DNA of 64,000 nucleotides from an uncultured Ruminococcus sp. (GTDB lineage Bacteria; Bacillota; Clostridia; Oscillospirales; Ruminococcaceae), in the NCBI GenBank assembly GCA_947627175.1, contig CANQVA010000004.1:62001-126000 (forward strand). The letters are read 5' to 3'. Below are positions 43,247-51,895 of the stretch, piece by piece. Within the stretch, counting starts at the first letter, position 1, and each line of letters starts with the position of its first letter. The position numbers and the translations under genes were made by a program. The notes under the pieces were generated by a model, which made no database searches, was not told the origin of the DNA, and saw only the letters and a program-made list of their open reading frames with translations.

Positions 43247-45427
43247 TTATGTCGTTGTTGTCGCTGTTGTTGTTCCTGAAGCTGTTGATGTTTCATAAGA
43301 AGAATGGGAAGTTGCGGTATTAGTACCTGTAGCCGTGCCTGTGGCTGTTCCTGTACCTGTAGTCGTGCCCGTTCCTGTACCCGTACCTGTTTCAGGAATT
43401 TCACCGTTTTCATCAGGAAGAACGGCAGTAGGTTCAACTCCGTTAAGACCATAACATTTCTGATATTCAAGAATTATATCACGAATCATATATTTTGAAT
43501 ATTCACCGCCTTCAATGACACCTGCAAAAGCGATTTCGGGGTCATCTGCCGGAGCAAATCCAATAAAAAATGAATTTTGTTTGCTTAAGTCGTTTTGGTC
43601 TGTCTGTGGAGTACCTGTTTTTATTGCAACGTCAAACCCGAGATTTGAGAGAGAAAATTTATATACAGGTACATTTCTTGAAGCGTCAATCATACCGCCC
43701 CTTATATAGTCATAGAGATTTTCGTCGGTGAGTTCAATTTTTTCGGCAACAGTCGGTTGTGTTTTATATATAAGTTCATCTGTGCCGTATTTATACAGAC
43801 TGTCAACAAGATATGGTTTATAGCGTATTCCCTCATTTGCAATAGTGCTTGCAACAACAGCCATTTGCAGGGGGGTCATACCGCAGTCATAGTTTCCGAT
43901 ACCCGCCTGAATTACGAAACCGACGTACCACGGAAGCCCACGTTCTGCAAATGTTTCAGGGTTGCAGAGGTATCCTTCCGCATCGCCTGTTTCAATTCCT
44001 GTGCTTGAGCCGAGCCCGTAAAGCTGTGCATATTTTGTGATGTTGTCTATTCCGAGACGGCTTGAAAGTTCATAGAAAAAGCAGTTGCATGACACCTGTA
44101 TTGCAGGACGTACAGAAATATTTCCGTGAGTACCTGTACATGAGAATGTTGAACCGTGGAAATTATAGTAATGTCCGCAGTAAAAAGTTGTATATGGTGT
44201 TATTATTCCCTCATTCAGACCAGCTGTAGCTGTAACTGTTTTAAATGTCGAACCGGGTCGGTAAAGACCGTAGGTACAGCGATTGAGAAGAGGTGCATCT
44301 TCATCGTTCATAAGTTCTTCATAATTAACTGCGTAGTCCTTGAGATTATACGTCGGAGCAGTAGCCATACCTTTTACTGCACCTGTTTTTGCGTCAAGTA
44401 CTACAATTGCACCTTTGTTTGCTTTTCCATACCAGTTTTTTTTCAGATAATCATTCAGAAAATTATCGAGTATTCCCTGTAGTTTAAGCTGATATGCACC
44501 ATCTACCGTAAGTTTGACTGTACTGCCCGAATTAGTTTCACTTATTGTATTTACGCCTGTTACAGCACCGTCAGAAACAGATATTTCTTCAAGACCGTTT
44601 TGACCTCTCAGTTCAGTTTCCATTGCACTTTCAATACCGCTTTTTCCGAGTGTATCATTAAGGGCATAGCCTTTTGTTTTTAGTTCGTCATATTCTTCTG
44701 CATATATAGGCCCTACAGTGCCTATTTCATGTGGCAGAATGTCGCCCCTTTCTATGCGTCTTTCAGAAACTTCAACCGCTTCAACGCCTTTGTAGAAATT
44801 TCCGAGTTCTTTTATATCCGTGATAGTTTTTGAATCAACGTTTTCTGCAAGTACAAGGTCATTGCTGTATGAAAATTCTTTTTCAATCATTTCATAACGG
44901 ATACCTGCTATTATACGTTTTTCCCTTTCGGTATAGGTATCGGCTATTTCATAATCTGCAATGAGTTTGTCAATGCAGTTTTCAGCTGTTGCATATACAT
45001 TCAGGTGTAAATTTTCAACAACGTCTGAAACGTCGTCTGTCGTAAATTCATATGGTTCTGTCATTGTTATAGGCAGGCTTTCCTTGAACTTAAAGCTATG
45101 TTTCAGTAAAGCCATATATACATTGATTAAAACTTCATTTCCCTTTTTTAAATCTTCCGGAAAAAAAGCCTTTTGCAGTACAATGTCATTCCGTTTGTCG
45201 TTTGTGACAATCACATTTCCATTGAAATCAATAATTTCTCCACGTGTTGCTTTTACTTCTTTTGTGTAGACGAGAGTATCATCATCTGTTTCTGATGTAC
45301 TTAAAGTATCACTTCCGACTACCTGTATTTTCATAAGTCTTATAGAACCACTGACAAAAGACAGCACAACGACAGCAACAACAATTACTGATTTGATAGT
45401 ATCTGATAAAGTTTTTATACAAATCAC
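43247..45427 (-). CDS. mrdA: Penicillin-binding protein 2, elongasome transpeptidase
   Basis: A 726-residue class B PBP. One N-terminal helix (VIVVAVVVLSFVSGSIRLM), then the pedestal starting TRGEIIDFNGNVIV. The transpeptidase domain has RPGSTFKTV with nucleophile Ser393 and Lys396, the SCN motif (QVSCNCFFYEL) and the third box IKTGTPQ. It cross-links wall peptides during side-wall growth with RodA (not in window). The C-terminus (about 680-726) is a Gly/Thr tail, GTGTGTGTTTGTGTATG and on, encoded by degenerate 6-base repeats. Last gene of mreB-mreC-mreD-PBP2. The GTG at 45427 is inside AAAGGAGTG, so the true start is uncertain and may be a rare codon a few bases on. Confidence 0.92.
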   Translation of the reverse strand: MICIKTLSDTIKSVIVVAVVVLSFVSGSIRLMKIQVVGSDTLSTSETDDDTLVYTKEVKATRGEIIDFNGNVIVTNDKRNDIVLQKAFFPEDLKKGNEVLINVYMALLKHSFKFKESLPITMTEPYEFTTDDVSDVVENLHLNVYATAENCIDKLIADYEIADTYTEREKRIIAGIRYEMIEKEFSYSNDLVLAENVDSKTITDIKELGNFYKGVEAVEVSERRIERGDILPHEIGTVGPIYAEEYDELKTKGYALNDTLGKSGIESAMETELRGQNGLEEISVSDGAVTGVNTISETNSGSTVKLTVDGAYQLKLQGILDNFLNDYLKKNWYGKANKGAIVVLDAKTGAVKGMATAPTYNLKDYAVNYEELMNDEDAPLLNRCTYGLYRPGSTFKTVTATAGLNEGIITPYTTFYCGHYYNFHGSTFSCTGTHGNISVRPAIQVSCNCFFYELSSRLGIDNITKYAQLYGLGSSTGIETGDAEGYLCNPETFAERGLPWYVGFVIQAGIGNYDCGMTPLQMAVVASTIANEGIRYKPYLVDSLYKYGTDELIYKTQPTVAEKIELTDENLYDYIRGGMIDASRNVPVYKFSLSNLGFDVAIKTGTPQTDQNDLSKQNSFFIGFAPADDPEIAFAGVIEGGEYSKYMIRDIILEYQKCYGLNGVEPTAVLPDENGEIPETGTGTGTGTTTGTGTATGTATGTNTATSHSSYETSTASGTTTATTTT
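43323..43391. repeat. 6-base repeats coding a Gly-Thr tail
   Basis: About ten tandem units of the form GTNCCN (minus strand GGNACN, Gly-Thr or Ala-Thr) at the 3' end of the PBP2 gene. Length changes would keep frame. Confidence 0.8.
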
Positions 45428-45467
45428 TCCTTTAGAGAAAACCGCACAAAACTGTGTGGCTGATAAT

Positions 45468-46034
45468 TTAACGCTGTTCGCCTGATTTTAAAGTTTCCTC
45501 AATAGTGAGGTGAGTTTTAGGCATAAGAAAATGATTTATCATTTTAAACAGCAGATAAATGAAAACTGATGATATAACCGTATACGCCCAGACTTTAAGA
45601 GTATATTGAGTAAATATACGTTCAGAGTTTTCATAATTCCATATCTCGTAGTAGAATTTGTAGTCAAGCAAGCACTGTATGTACGAAATAACAGCTGATA
45701 TAAATAAAAAGCTGACGAATTTATAACGGAGATAAAATTCAAATAGGAGTGATATAATTATACAACATATTGTAAGAATAACCGCATTGTATCCGAAAAG
45801 TTTTCCGCAGCTTATGTCAATAAGAAAACCGCATATTGCCCCGGTAACGGCAGAAGCATAAAGATTGTTTTTTACGGCAATACAGAGAGCAACAGGCACA
45901 AGCAAAACAGGTTTAAGCCATGTACCGGAACACATAATTATGAAACAGGCAAATATAACAACATAATATAAAAGCCACCTCAACGCTGTTTTGACATATA
46001 ATATACGATGTTCACGTGTAGTTTTCAGTTTCAT
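45468..46034 (-). CDS. mreD: Rod shape-determining protein MreD
   Basis: A 188-residue protein with five to six membrane helices and few conserved residues; YASAVTGAICGFLIDISCGKLFGYNAV is the MreD mark. It is part of the MreBCD complex that guides side-wall synthesis. The ATG overlaps the mreC stop by four bases and mrdA follows 40 bases later. Confidence 0.9.
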   Translation of the reverse strand: MKLKTTREHRILYVKTALRWLLYYVVIFACFIIMCSGTWLKPVLLVPVALCIAVKNNLYASAVTGAICGFLIDISCGKLFGYNAVILTICCIIISLLFEFYLRYKFVSFLFISAVISYIQCLLDYKFYYEIWNYENSERIFTQYTLKVWAYTVISSVFIYLLFKMINHFLMPKTHLTIEETLKSGEQR

Positions 46035-46888
46035 TCAGAAATCTCCCTTTTGCCCGTGAAATCGGTTATTACAAAAACGGAAGTGAGATTTGTTATATCA
46101 GCACACGGTTCTATTTCCGCATATGCAGAAAGACCGTTTGAATCCATGTCAACTTTTTTTACTTTTCCGACAGAATAGCCTTTCGGGAAAAGTCCGCTTG
46201 TGCCGTCGGTAATCATCAGATTATTTTTTTTCAAAGTGTTGTCTGTACGCAGATGCATAAGTCTTGTCATGCCGTTTTCTGCTGAAGTCACTGTACCTTC
46301 TATAATTCCCGTATCTTCACCCGATGATGAAGACTTTACCGCAATAGAAAGGTCAGGGGAGAGAATAGTTCTTACGGTTGAAAGATGTTCCGAAACTTCA
46401 ATTGTTATTCCGACAAGTCCTTCTGCTGTAGCTACAGGAAGATAAGGTTCAATTCCGTCATCAGAGCCGACATTTATTGTAAACGATTTGAAAGGGTCGT
46501 TTGCGGTGTAGCCTATAACTTTACAGAAACGTGAAGTTGTATAATCGGGGTGTGCTTTTTTTATTCCTACAAGTTTTCTGAGTTCTTCACATTCCGATTT
46601 CAATGCTTCATATTCGTTAAGTTGTTCATTCAGGTCTGTAACCTGTTTTTTAAGACTTTGATTTTCGTCATAAATTTCTTCTGCTCTTGAAAGTTTGTCA
46701 AGGGAAGTTTCCACTTTCATGCCTATGCCGTTTGAAACTGTCCGAAAAGGTTTTGATATAGTATTTATAAAAGATTCTACAGAAACGGAATATCCGCCTT
46801 TTGTTACGGAATATATCATTATCCCGACAAGAAAAGCGACAAAGGCAAGCAGAATTTTAAACCGTGTACTTTTTAAAAAATCACGCAT
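46031..46888 (-). CDS. mreC: Rod shape-determining protein MreC
   Basis: A 285-residue protein: one membrane helix near the N-terminus (ILLAFVAFLVGIMIYSV), a coiled coil (about 65-115, EEIYDENQSLKKQVTDLNEQ), then two beta-barrel lobes with CKVIGYTANDPFKSFTINVG and GLFPKGYSVGKVKKVDMDSN. It links MreB to the transpeptidase PBP2 outside the membrane. Twelve bases separate it from mreB. Confidence 0.94.
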   Translation of the reverse strand: MRDFLKSTRFKILLAFVAFLVGIMIYSVTKGGYSVSVESFINTISKPFRTVSNGIGMKVETSLDKLSRAEEIYDENQSLKKQVTDLNEQLNEYEALKSECEELRKLVGIKKAHPDYTTSRFCKVIGYTANDPFKSFTINVGSDDGIEPYLPVATAEGLVGITIEVSEHLSTVRTILSPDLSIAVKSSSSGEDTGIIEGTVTSAENGMTRLMHLRTDNTLKKNNLMITDGTSGLFPKGYSVGKVKKVDMDSNGLSAYAEIEPCADITNLTSVFVITDFTGKREISE

Positions 46889-46900
46889 CAGAACGCCTCC

Positions 46901-47917
46901 TTAATAATATTTGACGTTTTCTGTGAGAGCGTCCTGATAATCACTGATATGTTCAAGAATTTTGCCTGTTCCCTCTGCAACGCAGTCAAGCGGATATTCC
47001 GCTATATATACGGGCATACCCGTTTCACGGTTTATAAGTCTGTCAAGACCTCTGAGCAAGGCACTACCGCCTGATAGTGTTATTCCGTTATCAATAATAT
47101 CAGCAGAAAGTTCAGGCGGAGTTTTTTCAAGAGCTGATTTTATAGCATCAATTACCCTTGAAAGAGGTTCAACAAGAGCGTCACGTATTTCAGCGGAATT
47201 GACGACTATATTTTCGGGCAGTCCGTTAAGAAGATTTCGCCCTTTTATTTCCATTGATTCTTCTTTTGCACTCGGAAACGCCGAACCTATTTCAAGTTTT
47301 ATATTTTCGGCTGTCCGTTCACCTATAAGAAGATTGTATTTCTTTTTTATATAATTTATAATAGCATTGTCGAATTCATCGCCGGCACATCTTATAGAAC
47401 GTGAAGAAACGATACCGCCCAGCGATATAACAGCGACTTCACTCGTTCCGCCTCCGATATCAACAATCATACTTCCGGCAGGGGAATTTGTCGGAAGTCC
47501 TGCACCTATGGCTGCCGCCATTGGTTCTTCTATTATAAGTACATTGTTTGCCCCTGCTTTTTTACAGGCTTCACGCACGGCACGCCTTTCAACTGCTGTT
47601 ACTCCCGACGGTATACATATTATTACATTAGCTTTTGTGAAAATTGTACCTCTGAGAGCTTTTTTTATAAACTCCTGCAACATTGTTGTTGCTATGTCGA
47701 AATCGGCTATAACGCCGTCTTTCAGGGGTCTTACGGCGACTATTGAACCGGGAGTTCTTCCTATAATTTCCTTTGCCTCTTTTCCGACATAACGGCACTT
47801 GTCCGTCCTTGTGTTTACTGCAACAACAGACGGCTCTCTTATTATTATCCCTTTTCCCCTCAAATAAACAAGGGTATTTGTTGTACCTAAATCTATACCA
47901 ATATCTTTTGTAAACAT
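46901..47917 (-). CDS. mreB: Rod shape-determining protein MreB
   Basis: A 338-residue bacterial actin. [20 protein letters not shown] is the phosphate 1 loop, [19 protein letters not shown] the membrane-binding region, [19 protein letters not shown] phosphate 2, and [15 protein letters not shown] the adenosine motif. It forms membrane-bound filaments that position wall synthesis. First gene of the mreBCD-PBP2 operon, with its own promoter, and ATG 47917 behind AAGGAG. Confidence 0.96.
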   Translation of the reverse strand: MFTKDIGIDLGTTNTLVYLRGKGIIIREPSVVAVNTRTDKCRYVGKEAKEIIGRTPGSIVAVRPLKDGVIADFDIATTMLQEFIKKALRGTIFTKANVIICIPSGVTAVERRAVREACKKAGANNVLIIEEPMAAAIGAGLPTNSPAGSMIVDIGGGTSEVAVISLGGIVSSRSIRCAGDEFDNAIINYIKKKYNLLIGERTAENIKLEIGSAFPSAKEESMEIKGRNLLNGLPENIVVNSAEIRDALVEPLSRVIDAIKSALEKTPPELSADIIDNGITLSGGSALLRGLDRLINRETGMPVYIAEYPLDCVAEGTGKILEHISDYQDALTENVKYY

Positions 47918-47973
47918 TCTTTGCTCCTTAACTTCTGTATATTCATTTATTTTTATATTTAAATCACAATAAT

Positions 47974-48002
47974 ATTATATCACCAAATCTGAATACAGAC
48001 AA
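47974..48002 (-). promoter_or_regulatory. Promoter of the mreB operon
   Basis: Minus strand TTGTCT (47997-48002), 17 bases, TATAAT (47974-47979), with an extended -10 (TGATATAAT). Confidence 0.8.
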
Positions 48003-48062
48003 TAATATTTTAAAAGAGAAATTCGGATTTGCTGAAAATTTGTAAAAATATGAAAACAAAAT

Positions 48063-48111
48063 AAACCGAACAGACAGAAAAACTGTAAAATTTTCTGAAA
48101 AAATTCGGTTT
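48063..48111 (-). terminator. Terminator before the mreB promoter
   Basis: AAACCGAA (48063-48070) pairs with TTCGGTTT (48104-48111); an inner CAGAAAA/TTTTCTG stem extends it. Leftward it runs into ATTTTGTTTTC. It ends the DUF4321 transcript. Confidence 0.7.
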
Positions 48112-48122
48112 TTTGTGAGTTT

Positions 48123-48389
48123 TTATCCCTGAATAAGCTTTGGAGCAGTTTTATAAAATACAAAAAGTGCAATAAGAATCATAATAATTTGTGCTATGCT
48201 GATATTGAAAGTGAAGCCGATAGTTAAAGTAATTATACTTAAATTTATGTAAGGGTTGGCAGGAAGTGAAAATCCTCCTGAATATGCAAGCCACCCCATA
48301 GATTCACTTGCAGCCGCTTTGTCGGCAATGAGAGAACCGACTATTACTGCACCGACTATCAGCAATATCAGGTATAAAGTTTTTTTCAT
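48123..48389 (-). CDS. DUF4321 family membrane protein
   Basis: An 88-residue protein with two helices: KKTLYLILLIVGAVIVGSLI and NISIAQIIMILIALFVFYKT, joined by WLAYSGGFSLPANPYINLSI. This is the DUF4321 pattern, a small family common in Clostridia, often near shape and wall genes as here (between dut and mreB). No function is established. A terminator follows. Confidence 0.8.
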   Translation of the reverse strand: MKKTLYLILLIVGAVIVGSLIADKAAASESMGWLAYSGGFSLPANPYINLSIITLTIGFTFNISIAQIIMILIALFVFYKTAPKLIQG

Positions 48390-48424
48390 CTAATTCTAAT
48401 TCTCCTGTCTGCCTGAAGGCGTTT

Positions 48425-48865
48425 TTATTTTATACCGGAAGAACCGAATCCTTTTTCTCCCCGTCCGGTATCGGAGAGATTTTCGCTTACTTCAATTTCG
48501 GGAATAAGAATTTTTGTAGGGATAAGCTGTGCAATTCTCATTCCGTGTTCAACTACAAAAGGCTGTTTACCGTTATTTATAAGCGGAATAAACCACTCTC
48601 CCCTGTAGTCACTGTCAACCACACCGACGCAGTTGGCAAGGGTTACGCCATATTTTGACGCAAGCCCTGAACGTGGATATATAAGAAGTGCTATATCCTC
48701 TGAATCGGGTTCTGCTGTAATACCGACAGGTATCATTTTTATTTCACCGCACTCAATTGTTACAGGTTCGTCAAGACAGGCATATATATCAAGTCCTGCA
48801 CTTCCGGCTGTTGCTCTTGAAGGAATAATTGCCTTTTCGTCAAGTCTTTTAAATTTAAGTTTCAT
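48425..48865 (-). CDS. dut: dUTP diphosphatase
   Basis: A 146-residue trimeric dUTPase that removes dUTP and supplies dUMP. The five motifs are present: AGSAGLDIYA (1), IYPRSGLASKYG (2), NCVGVVDSDYRGEW (3, with the catalytic Asp), GMRIAQLIPTKI (4) and GRGEKGFGSSG (5, the C-terminal P-loop-like arm). It lies three bases after the U32 gene on the same transcript. Confidence 0.96.
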   Translation of the reverse strand: MKLKFKRLDEKAIIPSRATAGSAGLDIYACLDEPVTIECGEIKMIPVGITAEPDSEDIALLIYPRSGLASKYGVTLANCVGVVDSDYRGEWFIPLINNGKQPFVVEHGMRIAQLIPTKILIPEIEVSENLSDTGRGEKGFGSSGIK

Positions 48866-48868
48866 AAT

Positions 48869-50902
48869 TCATATACCTCTGTAATAAAGTCCTCTCGTGA
48901 TGTTTACGGACGGTTTTTTTCCTGAAAGAACGGCTTTTGTCTGTTCGGCGTTTTCGTCATAAAGTATTACAGCACCGAAAGATATATTACTGAATGAAGA
49001 AAGTCGGTCATACATATAAAGACAGTCGGAATTAAGTAATTCAACATAATGTGGCGAACATAATACAGGAAATTCACGGTCGGTGCGGTCAATAATTTTC
49101 ATTGTGCAGTTTATACAGTCGATTTCATTTTTTATAGGGCAGTTTCTTGTAAGCATAAGCGGAAAACGCCCGTATATTACTGCACCTGCCGGAATGTCTG
49201 TATGTATGTTGTTAATCTGCTGTAATTTTGCCTCATAGGAAAAAATAAAGTCCTCAAGACCGATATTTTTCATGTATTCGGCACTGAATGAATTGAAAAT
49301 ATTCAAAGTGAAATTTCCGTGAAGTATAAAACCAAGTTTTTTCCCTATGGCTATACAGTCGGGCGTATGGCACATAATGCGGTCAATACCGAATTTTTCC
49401 TTTATTGTTTTGAGAGAGGAAATAATTTTCTCTTCGTCCGTAATGAAACGTGGCGGTGAAAGAATTATTTTTTCCCTGTATTCCGCAAGCTCCGACAAAA
49501 ACGGCATAGAAAGACTTAAAGACGGGTCAAGTATTATATACTCGGAAATATCGACAGAAGCCTTTGCCTGTTCAATGTTACGGCAAAAAGTTCTTATTGG
49601 GAGTTTTTCGGGAGTATTATAACACTTTTTCGCAATAATAGGGGAGTAGTCTGTAATTGTTCTTTCAGGTGTATTTTTTTTGATTATTTCTTCTGTAAGT
49701 TCACTGATTACTTTACGGCGGAGTTCATTTATTTTTCCGACAGGGACAACAAGACCGTCGTCAATATCAGCAGTTATTTCATTAAGACTGAAAACCGTAT
49801 CACCCAGTTTAGAGAGTTGTTTTTTCAGCAAATTCAGGTCAGTCGGACGGTTTACGGCGTTTTCGGGAATATCTCCCTCGGCAGTTGCAGAAACACCGCA
49901 AGATGCAGTAATTTTTACAGGACGATTTTTCTTTATTTCCGCATGAAAAGATATGTCATATACTTTTCTTTCAAATCTGTATAATTCATGTACTTTCGGA
50001 ATAAGTTCCTTTGCGGAAATGACATCTTCTTTTTCACGTTTGCCGAACATATTTTTTCGTTTTCCCGTGAAATACCCGTCTGTAAAACCACTTCTTGAAA
50101 AAATTCCTTTAAGAAAATTCATATCGGGAGTTTGTTCGCTTATTGCTTTTTTAAGTTCATTAACAGCTGATGCAACATATTCGGGGCGTTTCATTCTGCC
50201 TTCTATTTTGAGTGAGTCGGCTATTTCCGAAAGTTCTGATATTTCGGGAATAAGCGAAAGGTCTTTGAGAGAGAGTGCGGAAAAATCCTTGTTTCCTGAT
50301 GCAGAAAAAGGAAGTCTGCACGCCTGACCGCAACAACCACGATTTGCAGACCGTGAACCCATAACAGCCGACATATAGCACTGTCCCGATACTGACATAC
50401 ATAATGCACCATGTACGAAAATTTCAGTTTCAATGCCTGTATCGCTTATTTTTTTTAAAACGTCTCTGTCAAGTTCACGGGCGGGAACTACTCTTTTCCA
50501 GCCGTTTTCTTTCAGAAATTCCGCCCCTGATGCTGTATGTACCGACATTTGCGTTGATGCATGGAGAACAGCGTCGGGAACACATTTTCTGATAAGTTCC
50601 GCACAGCCCCAGTCTTGAACTATATAAGCGTCAATGCCTGCCAAGGCGGTGAATTTTATGTATTCGCAGAAATCTTGTATTTCATCATCAGAAATTATCG
50701 TATTGACTGCAATATAAAATTTTGCCCCATATTTATGGCACATTCTTACAGCAGTTACAAGTTCACTGTCATCAAAATTTACTGCATTATTTCGTGCGGA
50801 AAAACGTTTTCCGCCTGCATACACAGCATTTGCACCTGAACGCAAGGCAGCACAGAGTGTTTCCATACTGCCGGCAGGAGCAAGTATTTCCATGTTTTTC
50901 AT
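48869..50902 (-). CDS. U32 family peptidase-like protein
   Basis: A 677-residue protein of the U32 family: MEILAPAGSMETLCAALRSG is the start of the TIM-like domain, AVLHASTQMSVHTASGAEFL is a central motif, and the four-Cys signature is in ALCMSVSGQCYMSAVMGSRSAN followed by RGCCGQACRLPF. The C-terminal half (about 300-670) is the extension seen in long U32 members. Relatives of this family (RlhA, TrhP) take part in Fe-S dependent RNA hydroxylation rather than proteolysis, so an RNA-modifying role is as likely as a peptidase. The gene overlaps the end of zapA by one base. Confidence 0.87.
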   Translation of the reverse strand: MKNMEILAPAGSMETLCAALRSGANAVYAGGKRFSARNNAVNFDDSELVTAVRMCHKYGAKFYIAVNTIISDDEIQDFCEYIKFTALAGIDAYIVQDWGCAELIRKCVPDAVLHASTQMSVHTASGAEFLKENGWKRVVPARELDRDVLKKISDTGIETEIFVHGALCMSVSGQCYMSAVMGSRSANRGCCGQACRLPFSASGNKDFSALSLKDLSLIPEISELSEIADSLKIEGRMKRPEYVASAVNELKKAISEQTPDMNFLKGIFSRSGFTDGYFTGKRKNMFGKREKEDVISAKELIPKVHELYRFERKVYDISFHAEIKKNRPVKITASCGVSATAEGDIPENAVNRPTDLNLLKKQLSKLGDTVFSLNEITADIDDGLVVPVGKINELRRKVISELTEEIIKKNTPERTITDYSPIIAKKCYNTPEKLPIRTFCRNIEQAKASVDISEYIILDPSLSLSMPFLSELAEYREKIILSPPRFITDEEKIISSLKTIKEKFGIDRIMCHTPDCIAIGKKLGFILHGNFTLNIFNSFSAEYMKNIGLEDFIFSYEAKLQQINNIHTDIPAGAVIYGRFPLMLTRNCPIKNEIDCINCTMKIIDRTDREFPVLCSPHYVELLNSDCLYMYDRLSSFSNISFGAVILYDENAEQTKAVLSGKKPSVNITRGLYYRGI

Positions 50903-51267
50903 TAAATGCTATCCTTTAGTTGTTTCAGCTTTACCATGTTTTCAAGCTGTTCAATTTTTGATTTGAGGACTTCAATTTCTTTCAGTGCGGCATCACGTTC
51001 AATACGTGCCTTTCCAGCCTCATCAACATATTCCTTTGTCTGGTTGCGTATACTGTCAAGATGCTGATTGGCTTTGTTGAGGTCGTCGAGAACAGTCAAT
51101 GCAACCATGATTGAAGCAGTATAAGGAGAAGAACCGCTTCCCGAATTCATAATATCATTTATCTTTGTTTCCAACGCTCTTGCAAGTGCAAAAACATAAT
51201 TCGGAGATTCGGAGGTTTTCAGCTTGTACTCCTTTCCGCAGATAATTACTTTGACATCATTAAGCAT
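50902..51267 (-). CDS. zapA: Cell division protein ZapA
   Basis: A 121-residue protein: the globular head NDVKVIICGKEYKLKTSESP and a C-terminal coiled coil (about 60-115). The family binds FtsZ and bundles its filaments at the division ring. SASIMVALTVLDDLNKANQ-type helix leads into the coil. Position between lexA and the U32 gene, with a ribosome site AAAGGGAAAGGAA, suggests one transcript from murC to dut. Confidence 0.88.
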   Translation of the reverse strand: MLNDVKVIICGKEYKLKTSESPNYVFALARALETKINDIMNSGSGSSPYTASIMVALTVLDDLNKANQHLDSIRNQTKEYVDEAGKARIERDAALKEIEVLKSKIEQLENMVKLKQLKDSI

Positions 51268-51309
51268 TTTGAAAATATTCCTTTCCCTTTAATTTAATTT
51301 AATTTAAAT

Positions 51310-51891
51310 TTAATAGTAACGTTTCAGACCTATTACACGTCCGAGAATTTCCACATTATCAAGAATAATAGGTTTCATTGTGTCATTTTCGGGCTGTAGT
51401 CTGAAATGACCTTCTTCCTTGAAAAAACGTTTTATGGTAGCTTCCTCATGACCTATAAATGCAACAACAATATCACCGTTTTCAGCATATTCGGACTTTC
51501 TGACAATTACTACATCACCATCAAATATACCTGCGTTTATCATGCTTTCCCCTCTGACTTTAAGGGCAAAAAGTTCATCGGGATTTATTCCCGGGGCTTC
51601 AAAACCAATATATCCCGTAACATCTTCAATTGCTGTTATCGGCTGACCTGCTGTTACAGTTCCGATAACAGGAACAGAAGTTATAGGACTGTTGGGGAGT
51701 TTAAGCGAACGGTTCAGACTGCCTGATTTTTCAATCAGCCCTTCTTTTTCAAGAATTTTAACATAGCGGTAAGCAGTAGAAGTTGACTTGAACCCCATAG
51801 CCTCCATAATTTCCCTTACAGAGGGAGAAATGCCGTCGCTTAAACGGCTTTTAATGTAATTGAAAACAGCTATTTTCTTATCATTTGGCAT
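51310..51891 (-). CDS. lexA: SOS repressor LexA
   Basis: A 193-residue repressor-protease. The N-terminal winged helix is VFNYIKSRLSDGISPSVREI; the autocleavage site is the Ala-Gly in VIGTVTAGQPITA, the catalytic Ser is in VRGESMINAGI and the Lys in EATIKRFF. RecA-activated self-cleavage releases the DNA-damage genes. It sits four bases after murC and I see no GAAC-NNNN-GTTC operator before it, so self-control may act at a distant promoter or be absent. Confidence 0.94.
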   Translation of the reverse strand: MPNDKKIAVFNYIKSRLSDGISPSVREIMEAMGFKSTSTAYRYVKILEKEGLIEKSGSLNRSLKLPNSPITSVPVIGTVTAGQPITAIEDVTGYIGFEAPGINPDELFALKVRGESMINAGIFDGDVVIVRKSEYAENGDIVVAFIGHEEATIKRFFKEEGHFRLQPENDTMKPIILDNVEILGRVIGLKRYY

Positions 51892-51895
51892 ATTA

